Source of the DNA: Apiotrichum sp. Y4204
Taxonomy: Eukaryota > Basidiomycota > Tremellomycetes > Trichosporonales > Trichosporonaceae
Assembly (NCBI GenBank): GCA_025531455.1
Contig: JAMYHL010000004.1
Location: 186,001 to 250,000 of the forward strand
DNA length: 64,000 nucleotides
Reading direction: 5' to 3'
Shown here one piece after another: positions 11,361 to 21,090 of the stretch. The notes below the pieces were generated by a model. That model saw only the letters and a list, made by a program, of their open reading frames with translations. It did no database searches and was not told the DNA's origin. How positions within the stretch are numbered: position 1 is the stretch's first letter; the number at the start of each line of letters is the position of its first letter. The position numbers and the translations under genes were made by a program.

Positions 11361-11490
11361 GCACAGGACGCACAGAGCGCACAGAGCGCACAGAGCGCAC
11401 AGAGCGCACAGAGCGCACAGAGCGCACAGAGCGCACAGAGCGCACAGAGCTCACAGATTGCACAGAGGTCACAGATTGCACAGACTTGCG
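11361..11490 (+). repeat. 9-bp tandem repeat, GCACAGAGC
   Basis: About nine near-perfect copies of the 9-mer gcacagagc run from 11369 to about 11451. Decayed units (gcacagagctcacagattgcacagaggtcacag) continue to about 11490. Because 9 is divisible by 3, all three frames are open through it, which explains several spurious open frames here. Confidence 0.8.
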
Positions 11491-12505
11491 GACCCAGATG
11501 CACTCAAGTGCACTTAGGTGCGCCCCAGAGCACCGAAAACGCCATTTGTGCTCTGGAGATCGGCATGCTACCGCTCTTTACCTTCAGTCGTGTTTGAGCT
11601 GCGACCTTACTGTACCAAATGGAGGCTCCGAGGTGCTGGTTGCTGATGCTGTTCCACAGCTTGGAGACATGATGTACCTGCACTTTTGGCCTGCAGCCAT
11701 CAACTCGTCAGGAATCGCACAGCCTGTCGCTCTTTGGGGGATTAGGAGACGACTCGTATACCGTATGTACTCGTACCGCCTAGCGATTTCCATCGCGCAA
11801 AGGTGTGTGCTATTGTTCGAAACTCGCTATGCGGTCAGAGTATGACCGAGTGCAGGGCCAGAGATCCAGAGAGACCAGAGAATGAAGCGCAGGATGGGTT
11901 TTCAGGGCCCCCGACGTCATATGATGGCTCATGGCCGCCATGGGGCCAAACCCCACCAGCAGGTACGAACCATACGCATCACCGTCCCACAATGATAGTG
12001 AGTGATCGCCCTCAAACCACAAACGGAGTGGGTCCAGGCTCATATGTAGACTGTTGAGAAACTGCTGCATTGCCCGGCATGGTGGTCACCGATTCCATTC
12101 CCTCTTTTGCTAATGAATACAGTAATGCTGCAGTGAATGTCTCCAGCAGCAGTTCCCACAACCTTTGCACCTTGAGGTACGAGGGACACACCGAGCGCCT
12201 CCACCCAGACCCACTTTTAGGACCTGTTTCTCGCCCTAACAACACAACACCCCATTCCACGGTGCTCCACATCGGGAGTAGGAAGGGTTGGTGGTCGCTG
12301 ACGACCGCTGACGACCGCTGTCGATTGACCCTGTGCTGCGCTTCGCCGCCGGCAAGCGTATCTGGCCAACACACAATTCTAGCAAGTAGAGATAGGAATC
12401 CCAGACGCTCAATCCACGGAGGATGTATAGATATATACCCATCCGGCCGGGAACTTGGCAACACAAAAGCCCACTTTCCGCACCCTACCGCTCATTGGGA
12501 ATACC

Positions 12506-12884
12506 ATGCTATTCGCGCTACTCGTCATTGCCGCCTTTGGGCTCGCGCACGCACACAAGACCGATTTCCACGGCACGTACTGCCGCTTCGACAACGGCCT
12601 ACCAGGTATGAACATATGAACAGATGAGCGTATAGAGATCCCACTAACGTCCAGGGGTATGCATTCCGACCGCCGAGTGCCAGCACTGGGGCCAGGCAGA
12701 GGAGGGGCACTGTCCCGGCGCGCCAAACGTGCAGTGCTGCCACGCGCATAACTGCTACCACGTCGAGTTTGGCATGTGTCCCCACGGCCCGTCGCATCTC
12801 TGGGTCCCGGACTTGGCCGACTGCAAGGAGACGGTTGAGGGCTTGTGTCCTGGCCCGCCGGAGTACAAGTATGTTGTCACATAG
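12506..12884 (+). CDS. Small secreted cysteine-rich protein
   Basis: Two exons, 12506-12605 and 12655-12884 (49-nt intron), give 109 residues. The start is fixed by a clear signal peptide (MLFALLVIAAFGLAHA). The mature part has ten cysteines. Its first half fits the short Cys module GxCI-x4-C-x6-G-x4-GxCPGxPxVQCC, found in fungal secreted proteins and often placed before GH25 or NlpC/P60 lytic domains. Here no such domain follows. The second half instead has NCYHVEFGMCPHGP, ADCKE and LCPGPPEY, and the protein ends YKYVVT. A TATATA run lies about 70 bp upstream. It could be a free-standing cell-wall or peptidoglycan-binding module, or an effector-like protein. The gene and its secretion are well supported; the function is unknown. 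Confidence 0.78.
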
Positions 12885-13503
12885 CGCCGGGAAGGGGGAT
12901 GGAGGATAGAGGGTGGATATAATTAATGGATATGTACGCGTAGACCGGCGTCTTGCGTTGGGCAGCGCGAGCAGAGTGGGCCATGTGAATGACTGCATGC
13001 GCTCGGACTAACGGGATGATTTGGCAATATCTTATCTGCTCAATCGTCCATTCACTGCAGGATCTAGCTTGGTCTATCATTACAGCTCAGCTCGCGCGTA
13101 ACATCAAGTGTCGTGCGAAGGTGGGCAGTAACGAACAGGATAACAGAGTCACAGAGGCATCATGCCGCCTGTGATCAATGTTATGCAGCCGCCCACGTGC
13201 TCCATCGTGCTCTGAGCTCTGAGCTCTGCCAGCTCTGCCGTTGTGCCCTGGTCAACACATCTGCGCATGCTGCATGCTGCTTACACCATGTTGCATTCGG
13301 CGCTACTACTTCTGATGAGCATTGCTACTTCGACTCGTACTACAACTCTGTTTGCTGGCTGGTCGTTTGATGCGTGGTACTGGGCGGAATGGGAGCGGTC
13401 CAGAGCGATCTCTGCATGTCAGCCAATGATGTCCCAGAGACGGACCGCCACTTGACAATCCATCACTCGCCACTGCCACCTGCGACTCACCACTTGACGC
13501 AAA
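12885..13503. other. Intergenic between convergent genes
   Basis: 619 bp between the Cys-rich secreted gene and the 3' end of the minus-strand 72-codon gene. Only short, compositionally random open frames. Short direct repeats such as GAGCTCTGAGCTCTGCCAGCTCTGCC occur near 13210-13240. No structured RNA recognised. Confidence 0.55.
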
Positions 13504-13722
13504 TCACATCTTCTTGGCGGTCGCGCTGCCCATGCTCATCTTGCGCTCGTGGTACGTCTGCTGGAGGGACGCCTGGTGCTCGGCAGGGCTCATGCCCGCG
13601 TTGCTGACCCGGCTGGCGAACCCGAGGCCAAAGTTGGATTTCGGCGAGGTGGCGAGCGAGTCCATCGACTGCCGGCGCTGGCCCTTCGTCAGGTTCCAGT
13701 TCTTCTGCTCGAGCGGGTTCAT
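13504..13722 (-). CDS. Small hydrophilic protein of 72 residues, unrecognised
   Basis: A single exon starts MNPLEQKNWNLTKGQRRQSM and ends SMGSATAKKM. An in-frame upstream ATG at 13815 exists, but the start at 13722 has the better context and sits about 108 bp downstream of a TATAAG on the same strand (13830-13835). It has two basic-directed phosphorylation motifs, RRQS and RKMS, and a central NFGLGFASRVSNAGMSPAEHQ segment. Codon use matches neighbouring genes. It has no signal peptide, membrane segment or zinc motif. It looks like a small intrinsically disordered regulatory protein. I do not recognise the family. Confidence 0.6.
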   Translation of the reverse strand: MNPLEQKNWNLTKGQRRQSMDSLATSPKSNFGLGFASRVSNAGMSPAEHQASLQQTYHERKMSMGSATAKKM

Positions 13723-14838
13723 TGTGGGATGAGAGTGTGGGTATGTGGTTTGTTGTGTAGTTTCTGGTGTTGATGGTGGTGATGACGAGGCAATGGTCGA
13801 TGTGGGCACGATCATACGACGGGCAGGTTCTTATACTGCACCCTCTCATAGAACGAGAGGCACAACTGCTTCAGCTGCTCCCAGCGATTTCTCAGCGATG
13901 ACGAGGTTCACACGGCAAGGCGGACATCTGCGCCTCCACTGGAACCCAAACTATTCTCGTCGTATGTTGCTGTTGCTGCTGTTGCTGTTCACACTAGATC
14001 CATCGGGGGGTATGAGGTCACATGCGCAGAGAGGACGGTCAGATGATCGGTGGGGTGCCACACGGAGCGATCTTGGTCCGCGGATATCGAACAGTCTCGC
14101 AGTCGGGGCCTGGCCGACCTCCACCCCATGCACTCCACTTGCTATGCGGAGCACCTCCACTGCGCTGATCGCCGAGGTGGTGAACAAAAGAAACGACATG
14201 GGAGTAGTCCGAGTCAGTATCGCAGTCATCGATGCTGACAATCCGAATGTCTCGCGGGATATACCACATCCGAAATTAATCACCGAGGATTCCAGGAGCT
14301 GAGCGGCACTTGTGATGGGGACCCCGCTGGTACCCCACCCCCTCCCGATTCCGTTGATTCTCCGTCCGTCTACCCTGTCGATGCGGGGGATCGATCAAGA
14401 AGCCGTCGTGAGTTATGCGTGGGCTGTGATAAGCCGGCAGGTCATAACTCGGCGGCTTGGATCCAAGATCTAGATACGAGGTCGCCACGCGGATCGGAAG
14501 CTCAGTATATGTGGCTCGGTATGCGCAGCACAAACGTGTGGAACTTGTCGGGCGAGTCGGCGAACAGCGTGTCAAGAAAGCTAAGGTGGACTAGTCGAGT
14601 TCTACCCTAGAAAACAGAGACCATTTGCTTGTGCACGTCGATAACATCTCCATCCACAATCACAAGATGCCATCCGGTAAACAAGCCGCACACGCCGGGG
14701 AATTTACCGAGACAGTGCAGGACGTCATGGTATAATGCGACGTGTAGCCCGAAGATGACCTGGGGTTGTTGTTTCCTTGTTGTTTCCAGACCATCCACCA
14801 CAGATCACAGACGAACCCATCGCACACAAAACCAAAAG
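13723..14838. other. Divergent intergenic region
   Basis: 1.1 kb between the minus-strand small protein and the plus-strand GH20 gene, so it should hold both promoters. A TATAAG element on the minus strand lies at 13830-13835. A CTG/TTG microsatellite-like run (gttgctgttgctgctgttgctgttc) lies near 13962-13990. No open frame here has the local codon style. Confidence 0.55.
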
Positions 14839-16804
14839 ATGGGCCGCGCGCTCCTATCAGTAGTGGCGCATCCGCTCTCCGCGCTCCTCTTCGCGGCGCT
14901 CGGCGCGCTCATCGCCTTTCCCGGCATCCTCGTCTCCCTCTCTCTCTCGCCGTTTGTCCCCTCAACAGCCGCGCATCCAGGCATCAACCTCGTCCCCCTC
15001 CCGTCGTCCCATAAGATTGGGAGTTCGCCGGCCTGTCTCGCAAAGGATTTCCACGTCGAGCTCCCAGACAACGCTCCCGGAGATCTCAAGCGCGCAGCGG
15101 ACCGCATGCTTGACAGAATACGCAAGAGCCAGCACGCATACCTCTCCGTTTCTGCCGGCGAAGAGTTCTTCGCCGCATCCAGCGCCCCATGCGGCCCCGA
15201 CAACGAGATCACGATACTGACACTGCGTTTTTCCGACTCCCGGCCCATAGCACACCACGCAACTCGCAAGGCCGAGCACCGCGCCAAGGCAGAGGGATAC
15301 AAGCTCCGCGTGCCCGTGCGCGGTGCAGCGAACGCTGAGGGGGATACCGCACTGGGCATGTTCCGCGCGCTCACGACGTTTGAGAACCTGGTGTACAAAG
15401 TCGGCAACTCGCTCTCCGCGGGAGAGGACACCTCGCAGCTTCCCCTCGGAGGCGACACCGAAACCACTGGTCGCAGCTATCTCCCCTTTGCACCGTACGA
15501 GATATCGGACGCGCCGGCCTTTGCGTGGCGCGGCGTGCTCCTCGATACGAGCCGGCACTTTTTCTCCAAGCGCGCGCTCCTCCGCATGCTCGACGCCATG
15601 GCGGCCGTGAAACTCTCAGTGTTCCACTGGCACATCACCGACTCGAACTCGTGGCCCCTGGACCTGGCAGCTTTCCCGGAACTCGCGGGGCGCGCAGCGT
15701 ACCGCGGCAGAAAGTACTCTGAGAGCGATGTGCGTGAGGTCGTGGCGTACGCTGCTGAGCGGGGTATTGATGTCGTGCTCGAGATCGACACGCCAGGACA
15801 CACGGCGACGATCGGCGAGTCGCACCCCGACATGATTGCGTGTCGCGAGCACGTCCCGTGGACGGGGTACGCGAACCAGCCGCCGGCGGGGCAGCTGCGC
15901 TTTGCGGACGAGGGCGTGGCGCGCTTCGCGGCGAATCTCTTTACGGCTGCGGCTGGTCTTGTGGAGTCGCCGTATTTCTCCACTGGGGGAGACGAGCTCA
16001 ATCTGCGGTGTATGGCGGAAGACGGGCCGACGCAGACAAAGCTGCGCGAGCGGGGGATGGAAATCGAGGACGCCCTGCGGGACTTTACACGGGTGACGCA
16101 CGGCGCGCTCTCTGATGCCGGCAAGACGCCGCTCGTCTGGCAGGAGATGGTGCTTGCCCACGGGGACATGGCGCTGCATCCCGATACGATTGTTGATATC
16201 TGGGCGAGCTCGGCAGATGTCCGCCCCGTGCTGGATAAGGGCTTCCGCGTCGTGCATGCGCCTGCGGACTACTTTTATCTCGTAAGTGATAGAAAATGGC
16301 TCGGCTGACGGCAGGACTGTGGACAGGGCGGGTGGGTCATTGAGCGCGGAGGGTCCAATTCCTGGTGCGATCCGTTCAAGTCGTGGGCACAGATGTACTC
16401 GTGAGTGACGATGGGATAGTGCACGAAGTCAGAGGTGCGCCATGTATCGCACAGCTCGGCACCACTGCATGCAGTTCCCGCTTTCACCTCCTGACCACAG
16501 ATTCGACCCATACAACAACGTCGCACCCGAGCAGCGCAAGCTCGTCCTTGGAGGACAGGCGTGCCTGTGGGCCGAGCAAACGGACGAGACAAACTTCGAC
16601 AGCGTCATGTGGCCGCGCGCCGCGGCCGTCGCCGAGCTCTTCTGGACAGGCGCCGGCGCCGAGGGCTTCCCGCGCAATGCCCAGACAGCCCTCCCGCGCA
16701 TGCACGACATTCGCTACCGCCTCGTTGACCGTGGCGTCGGTGCCGTGCCCCTTCAGCCGGAATGGTGCGCGCTCCGCCCGGGCGTGTGTATCCTCAACGG
16801 CTAG
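14839..16804 (+). CDS. Beta-N-acetylhexosaminidase, GH20
   Basis: Exons 14839-16281, 16315-16400 and 16501-16804 give 610 residues. The N-terminus has a hydrophobic segment (about 10-40) that acts as signal peptide or signal anchor. The GH20 barrel includes RGVLLDTSRHF, VFHWHITDSNSWP, EIDTPGHT and the catalytic pair in STGGDELN (D385, E386). The C-terminal part has the substrate-binding WDPYNN-like SFDPYNN and GGQACLWAEQTD motifs, and the WPRAAAVAELFW helix. The enzyme removes terminal GlcNAc or GalNAc from chitooligosaccharides and glycans, in the secretory path or outside the cell. Introns are 33 and 100 nt. Its product could feed the GlcNAc kinase at 3723-5133, though the two are not adjacent. 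Confidence 0.93.
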
Positions 16805-16871
16805 GCAGTACTTGTCTGTAGACGATTAAATGACAATACATGTTCGCAACCCTATGACCTTGTTTATCTTG

Positions 16872-17605
16872 CTAGCCTCGTTGGAACCCTCCGCCTTGCG
16901 AACTGAATGTCAGCTGAGAAGATGCGACAGATGCGGGAAGCTGAACATACTTGAGTTTCTTTCTTTCGTAAAATGCGTCCACTCGCGATGCGCCGAGCTG
17001 TGACAGTCAGAACATGCGGAGTGAGAAGAGAACGCAATACCCACGTTGATGATTCGCGGACATCCGTCGCGATCCTTCTCCAACCGTGTACCTGAGGGTT
17101 AGTGGAGTCCGACCTAGCCAAACCCACATTCTGTGCAGTAATACGCGTCCGAGATGGCTGCTGTCAGTCTTCCTCCCGAGCGGCGACCTACCAGTCGACG
17201 CGCAGACAATACACCGGTTCGCACCGTTTCCGACTAGATGTAAGCTTTTTACAGGAAGCAGAGCCAGAGAGAAGGAGACTCACAAGCGCACTCCTCGCAG
17301 ATGTGCACGAGCGTCATGGGCCGGACATACGAGTCGCACACGGGGCTGGTGTTAGCTCGCTGTAAAAAGGGCCCAGCTTACCATTTACCATCGCACTTCT
17401 CGCACACGCGGCCGATAGCTGATGTCAGTGTGCTGTGCTCCCCAAGTGTTCCTTAGCACTCACCGACGCCGGGCTGGCGGCGACACATCAAGAGATCTGT
17501 TTGTCAGCTGCAGGAAGTGTTATTGTCAGCTTACCGGTGTGATGCTTCGACTGCGGGTGTCAGCCAAGCTTCAAAAAGAACAGCGCCTAGCTTTGTGCTC
17601 ACCAT
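16872..17605 (-). CDS. RDS3: SF3b subunit Rds3/PHF5A (Ini1) zinc-knuckle splicing factor
   Basis: Ten exons on the minus strand: 17605-17603, 17550-17535, 17496-17464, 17418-17382, 17345-17284, 17233-17192, 17157-17128, 17091-17045, 16997-16951 and 16902-16872. They total 348 nt and 115 residues. The first coding exon is the ATG alone. Every junction is GT-AG and phase-consistent. The protein begins MSKHHTDLLMCRRQPGVAIG and then shows CEKCDGKCPVCDSYVRP, CEECAFGN, RCIVC, DAYYCTEC and KDRDGCPRI. All cysteines of the trefoil zinc knot known from PHF5A are present with identical numbering (C11, 23, 26, 30, 33, 46, 49, 58, 61, 72, 75, 85). Y36, which lines the branch-adenosine pocket in human PHF5A, is kept. 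It acts in U2 snRNP with SF3B1 in branch-site recognition. The C-terminus, NSQGGGFQRG, differs from human. Confidence 0.93.
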
Positions 17606-18359
17606 TCTTTCTCTGTCGTGTTGTTAGATGGATGAGTAAGAGATGAGAGAAAAGGAAGACGAGAATGTCATCAACTTTCGGTTGTTCGATGTCCCTCTTC
17701 GAGAGTGGCCACTTTTGGTGTCGTTTACAAACATCATCATGCCCTCCACACGCTCACTTGAAGACACTTCTTGAATATTCCCCCCACCTTCAAAAATGCT
17801 GGTAGCTCTTGGCCTCTTGGGGGCGCCTTTGTGCCTTTCCAGCCTGGATGGACTACGCTGATCAATAATCTCCGGCTACTCTGATCGACCCGCCATCCCA
17901 TCGCGATCCATCGCATATGCATCAATAACATCGCGCATGATCGCACAGCGCGCAGCACACAGCGCATTCATCGACGATACCAAGAACATTGAAGGTGATT
18001 ATTACAATGTACTGCACAGCAAGCGCCGTGGACGGTTAACGGCGGGGGCTATAGTGAGCTGCATGAACTGCGCACCACATTGCATTGCACGCGGTGGCAC
18101 ATTTGAGGTTTTCGGTCTCGGCCCAGAGTTGCCGCGGCGTGGGGGTGATGTGCACATGTGTATGTGTTGATATCAGCGGCTTTTGGTGAATGGGGCCAGG
18201 ATCCAGGAATAAACGAACAGGAAAGGAAAACAGCCAAGTAGCCAAGTAGCACCGAATGTGACTTTTCGAGATTGCAGTTCAACTTCTCCCATTCCTTCCC
18301 ACAGCCACTCTTGCACAACATCCCGCGCATCGCATCGCAGGACAGAGTACAGCACCGCC
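17606..18359. other. Divergent promoter region
   Basis: 754 bp between the Rds3 start (minus) and the DUF2985-type gene start (plus). It is AT-richer than the coding flanks and contains no supported open frame. It presumably carries both promoters. I saw no named element. Confidence 0.55.
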
Positions 18360-19023
18360 ATGCCCAGCTCCAGCCGATCGCGCACGCCGAGCGGGGCCAC
18401 GGCGGGCGCGGAGGCCGAAGCCGACATCGCCACCGCTGGGGTGGAGGCTGACCGACCCGCGCGCACCTCTCCGCAGCTGATGGAGGCCGGGCCGAGCACA
18501 AGCACAACCAACACGGCAAGCACGGACACGAGCGCAAGCACAAGTCTCAGCGCGAGCGCGGCGAACGCGGCGGGGTATCAGCAGGCATACGCTGCCCAAG
18601 TCCTCGCGCGCCCGACGATTAAAGTACGCCCCGCGCGCTGCTATTCCATCGACTGTATCCGTGCCCGCGCACAGCAACCACCACCACCAGAGGTACACGT
18701 ACCGGAAACGCTCCCAGAGTCGCTCGACATGTACCACCCCGGCGCGCTGCATTACCACCCCCTTCCGCCAATCCAGGAGCGCTCGACGCTCGCCGTCGAC
18801 AAACTGCTCACTACTCCAGAGTGTCAGCCGTCGCCGCCGGGCACACCGCCAGGGCCGCCGGCGCCGGCCCCCGCATCGCCAACCGCGACCGCGCCCTCGG
18901 CCTCAGCAATACCCCCTCCATCCAGCTCCCGGCCCCTCCCCCCATCCGCGCCATCCGCGCCGAACCGCCGGCGCGCACACTCCGTCGGCGTCCGCATGCC
19001 CCTTCGCCAGCAGTTGCTCAACA

Positions 19024-19059
<36 letters not shown>

Positions 19060-21090
19060 CGCCGAATTTCCAGCCTGATGTTGAGGCGCAGCATCCCGCT
19101 GCGGATGCTGAGCGCAGGGAGCGCCGACAGGGCAGCCATACGAGCTCGAGGCGGGAGCGTAGCTCGTCCATCTCGGCAGTCAGCATCACTATCCCCGAGG
19201 CGCACGATAGCGATATTGCAGACCACAGCGGCGCGCTGCATGACGATGTGGTTGGTCTGCTCGATTGTGTGGATCCCGAGGTCGGGACCGGTGAGTCACC
19301 GTGATGGGTCCTACGGCCCTAGATTATGGTTCTTGCTTCCCAAGCTGACAAGAACAGTCAATCATCTCCAGAACGTCACCAACTCGATCATGTTCCCCAA
19401 CATCCCGATGTTGTGGACGCGCCGCCCGCACCTCACGCTCAACTCGCACACGGATGAATACGAGGTTGTCCCGTGGGTAGACAGTGAACGTTTAGAGGCT
19501 GACCTCAGACATCTGCTGCATGAATCGGATCAAGAGCCAGAGACCGAACCACTTGCGCCAAAACCACGAGCACCACGGAAGAGGGCATCCACTCTCACGC
19601 GCTTCATTCCGGGATTCAAAAAGGAAGAGGAGCACCCGCAGCCACCACAGCGCCCGGCAGTTGGGCGGCGCACCACTGCCCCCGCCGACATTCCGCTCAC
19701 TCCTGTATTCACTGACGACAAGAAAGTGCAGAGGGAGGTAATTGAGGACGTCAAGGAGGTCACAAAGGAGCACGAGCTGGACAAGCACGTGCGCCGCGTG
19801 CTTGTCAACAAGGACAAGGTACGCCGCGGACTGCGCGGTCTGTGGGCCTATCTCAAGACGCCAATGGGCTGCATTACCGCCATCTACGGCTTTCTTGTCG
19901 CGTTTTGGGGTGCGGCAATCGTGCTCTTCCTCCTCGGCTGGATCCCGACGTCCAGCAAGGACACGCAGGACAAATGGGTCGAAATCTCGAGTCAGGTCAC
20001 CAACGGCCTCTTCACCATCACCGGTGTCGGCCTCATCCCGTGGCGCGCAGTCGACACGTACCGCATGAGCGTTATCTGGACGCTGCGCATGCGGGTGGTT
20101 CGCCGCCGCGAGGCCCTCGGTCTCCCGCCCGCGAAAAACAATGACGATCTTCCAAAGGAATACGATCCGGACGAGGAACTGCTGAGCGAGAAGGATCATG
20201 CCAGGCTTATCCACCATCAGGAAAAGTTTGCAGAGAGCCAGGTGAGTGGGTTATCAAGAGTTTCATCTCACATCAGACCTGGTACCGCCCGCACGAGACG
20301 GCGACGCACCTTGCGTTTCCCATCAAGTGGGCGCTGTGGAACACAATTGTGAGTGAGCTGCGATGGGCGTCGCTCACATACAGTTCATGGACCTAAACTC
20401 GTTCTTTCAGTGTCTTCTCTGCGGCTGCATGTGGGGCATGAGTGAGTGATGCTGCTTGATGTGCTGTCGGCATCTCTTCCAGACTCGGAGCTCACTTAAG
20501 ACCGCCACACTCGTCCTCCGTGGACGACAGGCAGCCTCATCCCGTTGTCGTTCCTGTGCGGTATCGCCGCAGCTGTTCTTATCTGGCAGGGCGGCGTGCG
20601 CACAAAGAAGAAGGACGTGGAGGAGAGGCTACGTGTCGCGCTCGGTGTCGAAGCGCTCGGCGTCGAAGAGAAGATCCCCGAGACCGTCAAGAAGCCGCGC
20701 CGCGCAACCGTCACCGGCGTCGTCTCGCCTGCCGTGTCGCCCGCGGTGACAAACAAGCACCTACCCCCGGAATCTAAGCCATCTCTCGAACCGCTACCCG
20801 CCGTCCCGCCCGTTGGCACTGTGTCCAAAACGTTCCAGAAGGACATGCTCGAGCTCGTCGACGAGGCGCCAGAGCACGTCGTCGCCGAGCCAGAGGAGAT
20901 ACACGATATCCGGTCATTCACGCCAGATCTCCTGGGCCCGAAGGACGAGGTAAAGCGCTCCACGGAGAGCGACCCGAGCGAGCCCAAAAACTCGTCCGGG
21001 GAGATTGAGGTCGGAACGGAGGAGACGACCGAAGAGGCCGTCACGGAGGAGGCCATGGAGGACTCCTCCCTGGTGCCCCACCCGCGGTAG
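18360..21090 (+). CDS. Fungal integral membrane protein, probably DUF2985 family
   Basis: Exons 18360-19290, 19358-20241, 20277-20348, 20384-20441 and 20501-21090 give 844 residues. The first 310 residues are Ala/Ser/Pro-rich, disordered, with a polyglutamine run. The conserved part starts at VNHLQNVTNSIMFPNIPMLW. It has transmembrane stretches near IYGFLVAFWGAAIVLFLLGW and TITGVGLIPW, then WYRPHETATHLAFPIKWALW, FMDLNSFFQCLLCGCMWGMN and PLSFLCGIAAAVLIWQGG. The order YRPHET - FP - LD/N - FFQ - CGCxWG is what I know from fungal DUF2985 proteins, whose role is unknown. For the last intron the AG at 20500 (ctcacttaag) is used, because the AG at 20482 leads to an immediate stop. The C-terminal 160 residues are acidic and disordered. 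Confidence 0.8.
19026..19058 (+). repeat. CAG/CAA run encoding polyglutamine
   Basis: Eleven consecutive Gln codons, mostly CAG with three CAA interruptions, lie in the disordered N-terminal part of the DUF2985-type protein and follow LRQQLLNK. Likely length-variable between strains. Confidence 0.9.

Larger units (their letters stand above)
6960..12505. other. 5.5-kb gene-poor region with tandem arrays
   Basis: No gene could be assembled here on either strand, in contrast to the dense surroundings. Three unrelated tandem arrays occur at about 8407-8525, 8735-9560 and 11361-11490, listed separately. A minus-strand open frame at 9828-10193 (121 codons) has coding-like stretches but no recognisable domain or start context. 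The region may be a decayed locus or a local duplication hotspot. I saw no transposase, reverse transcriptase or terminal repeats. Confidence 0.6.

Noticed and set aside
11114..11845. 243-codon frame with RTERTE repeats
   Set aside because: Open only because the 9-bp repeat has no stop in any frame.
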